Of a stretch of 6,407 bases of DNA, positions 5,500-6,407 are shown in pieces. The notes under the pieces are model-generated. The model searched no databases and had not been told where the DNA came from. It was given only the letters and a program-made list of their open reading frames with translations. The position numbers were made by a program, and so were the translations under genes. The stretch is from Clostridia bacterium. Its GTDB lineage: Bacteria; Bacillota_A; Clostridia; Christensenellales; Aristaeellaceae. How positions within the stretch are numbered: position 1 is the stretch's first letter; each line of letters begins with the position of its first letter. The stretch lies in the NCBI GenBank assembly GCA_009783365.1, contig WRHG01000109.1:1-6407 (forward strand), given 5' to 3'.

Positions 5500-6407
5500 A
5501 TGAAAGCCCTTTTTAAATACACATACCTTCCCTTTTTGTTTCTTGTTACGTTGAGTGGCTGTCAAGTGCTTGGTCTGGGAATTGGCAACAAAAAGCCTCC
5601 GACGGCCAAGCCCGACACTCTCAACCGGACACTGGCCACGTATGCATCACCCGGATCAAGCAGTCGCAACCCCTTGATTGTTCACGGGTTCGGACTCGTT
5701 TATAATCTGGGTGACAACGGCGGCGTGGAAGTCGATTCCGCACACCGCCGGCTCGTCGTTGAAGAATTGAAACGCATGGATATCAAAACCCCCAGCCAAT
5801 TGGTTGACTCGAAAAATACGGCGATCGTTCACGTCCAGGCCGAAATCCCACCGGGAACCCGAAAAGGAGAACCCATTGATGTCCAAATCACGTTGCCGCC
5901 GGGTAGCGAGTGTAGGAGTCTTCAAGGTGGTATCCTTTATAAAACAGTTCTCACGGAAATGATGGATTTTAGGGGGTCTTATAAGCGAGGTGATATTTTG
6001 GCCACCGTCGAGGGGCCGCTCCTCCTTGATCCAAAAATCGATAAGAACAGCACACAATTTGAAAAATGCGCCGTAATCCTTGGCAAGGCCGAGTGTCGAA
6101 TCGATCGCGATTTCAACTTTGCACTCAAAACAGACGGACGGGAGACAGGTCAACTGGCACGAATCGCCGACGAACTGGAACGATGCATCAACAAACGGTT
6201 CAAAATTGAAGGCGAACCGACTGGTGTGGCCAAAGCGAAAGCCCAACCGGCGGTCAGTATTGAGGTCAAAATGCACCCGCTCTACCGTGAGGATCCCGGT
6301 CGTTACCTGGCCGTACTCATGTCGATTCGTTGTTTTGAGAACGAAACCCAGCAGACCCAACGCTTTGAAGACCTCAAACGGGAATTACTTGACCCGGATA
6401 AAACCGA
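5500..6407 (+). CDS. FlgI-like (flagellar P-ring family) lipoprotein, partial at right edge
   Basis: This is an open frame of 302 complete codons running off the window without a stop. The N-terminus MKALFKY plus a hydrophobic core ends in a lipobox LSGC, giving lipidated Cys21, so the product should be a lipoprotein of the cell envelope. The body follows the FlgI pattern in order: NPLIVHGFGLVYNLGDNGG (58-76) like the P-ring NQLVGYGLVVGLNGTGD; AIVHVQAEIPPGTRKGEPID (108-127) like VTAELPPFARPGxxID; SLQGGILYKTVL (140-151); ATVEGPLLLD (168-177) like AVAQGPLVV; a helix GQLARIADELERCINKRF like RRIADAINARF; and a VSIEVKMHPLYRED segment. Classical FlgI is a Sec-exported, non-lipidated periplasmic ring protein, so the lipobox is unusual. 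A weak AAGG site lies 8 nt before ATG-5500. The gene is divergent from mnmG. Whether it builds a flagellar ring or another envelope structure cannot be said. Confidence 0.8.
   Translation, partial: MKALFKYTYLPFLFLVTLSGCQVLGLGIGNKKPPTAKPDTLNRTLATYASPGSSSRNPLIVHGFGLVYNLGDNGGVEVDSAHRRLVVEELKRMDIKTPSQLVDSKNTAIVHVQAEIPPGTRKGEPIDVQITLPPGSECRSLQGGILYKTVLTEMMDFRGSYKRGDILATVEGPLLLDPKIDKNSTQFEKCAVILGKAECRIDRDFNFALKTDGRETGQLARIADELERCINKRFKIEGEPTGVAKAKAQPAVSIEVKMHPLYREDPGRYLAVLMSIRCFENETQQTQRFEDLKRELLDPDKT

Noticed and set aside
5656..6360. Minus-strand open frame (234 codons) in the right part
   Set aside because: It is antisense to the FlgI-like frame, which has a lipobox, a ribosome site and family motifs in order. 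The minus-strand protein has no recognisable domain.
1..6407. CRISPR array, tRNA, rRNA or transposase
   Set aside because: I found no regularly spaced direct repeats, no cloverleaf-like sequence in the intergenic stretches and no transposase motifs in any credible frame.

Overview
The window appears to hold sequence from two different bacteria joined inside one open reading frame. Positions 1 to about 3840 carry a bacterial sugar-type ABC transporter operon on the minus strand. It has strong Shine-Dalgarno sites, 1-21 nt gene spacing and about 55-60% GC, and its protein style fits a Clostridia-like Firmicute. Positions from about 3840 to 6407 carry the N-terminal two thirds of mnmG (tRNA wobble-uridine modification, minus strand), a 346-nt divergent intergenic region of lower GC, and the start of a FlgI-like (flagellar P-ring family) lipoprotein gene on the plus strand. 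The FlgI-like lipoprotein and the MnmG style point to a Gram-negative organism, possibly a planctomycete. Both taxonomic guesses are inference from protein style, not a search result.

Layout in minus-strand transcription order for the left part: the C-terminal two thirds of a periplasmic-type substrate-binding protein (SBP, 3093-3842); a strong stem-loop just after its stop (3038-3078); a permease (1874-2878, with the start corrected to a GTG); a double-ATPase RbsA-type subunit (397-1872); and a second permease cut by the left edge (1-375). SBP, permease, ATPase, permease is a complete importer of the carbohydrate uptake transporter 2 (CUT2: ribose, xylose, galactofuranose, AI-2, rhamnose) class. 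The sugar cannot be named from this window.

The main observation is the 686-codon frame at 3093-5153. Residues 1 to about 437 are MnmG with its FAD motif and both family signatures. From about residue 447 the protein is the SBP, lacking its signal peptide and first part. The switch falls in a 27-nt stretch coding DDLISRGVD, which is plausible in both parents (MnmG has an equivalent DDL-[VI]-[TS]-[RK]-G motif here, and SBPs have a [17 protein letters not shown] strand). An in-frame join at a shared short word, between a cytoplasmic tRNA enzyme and an exported binding protein, is best explained as a metagenome assembly or amplification chimera rather than a new fusion protein. I therefore see no convincing new biological system. 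The remaining points of interest are a near-perfect 23-bp inverted repeat between the divergent mnmG and FlgI-like genes, and the lipobox on the FlgI-like protein.
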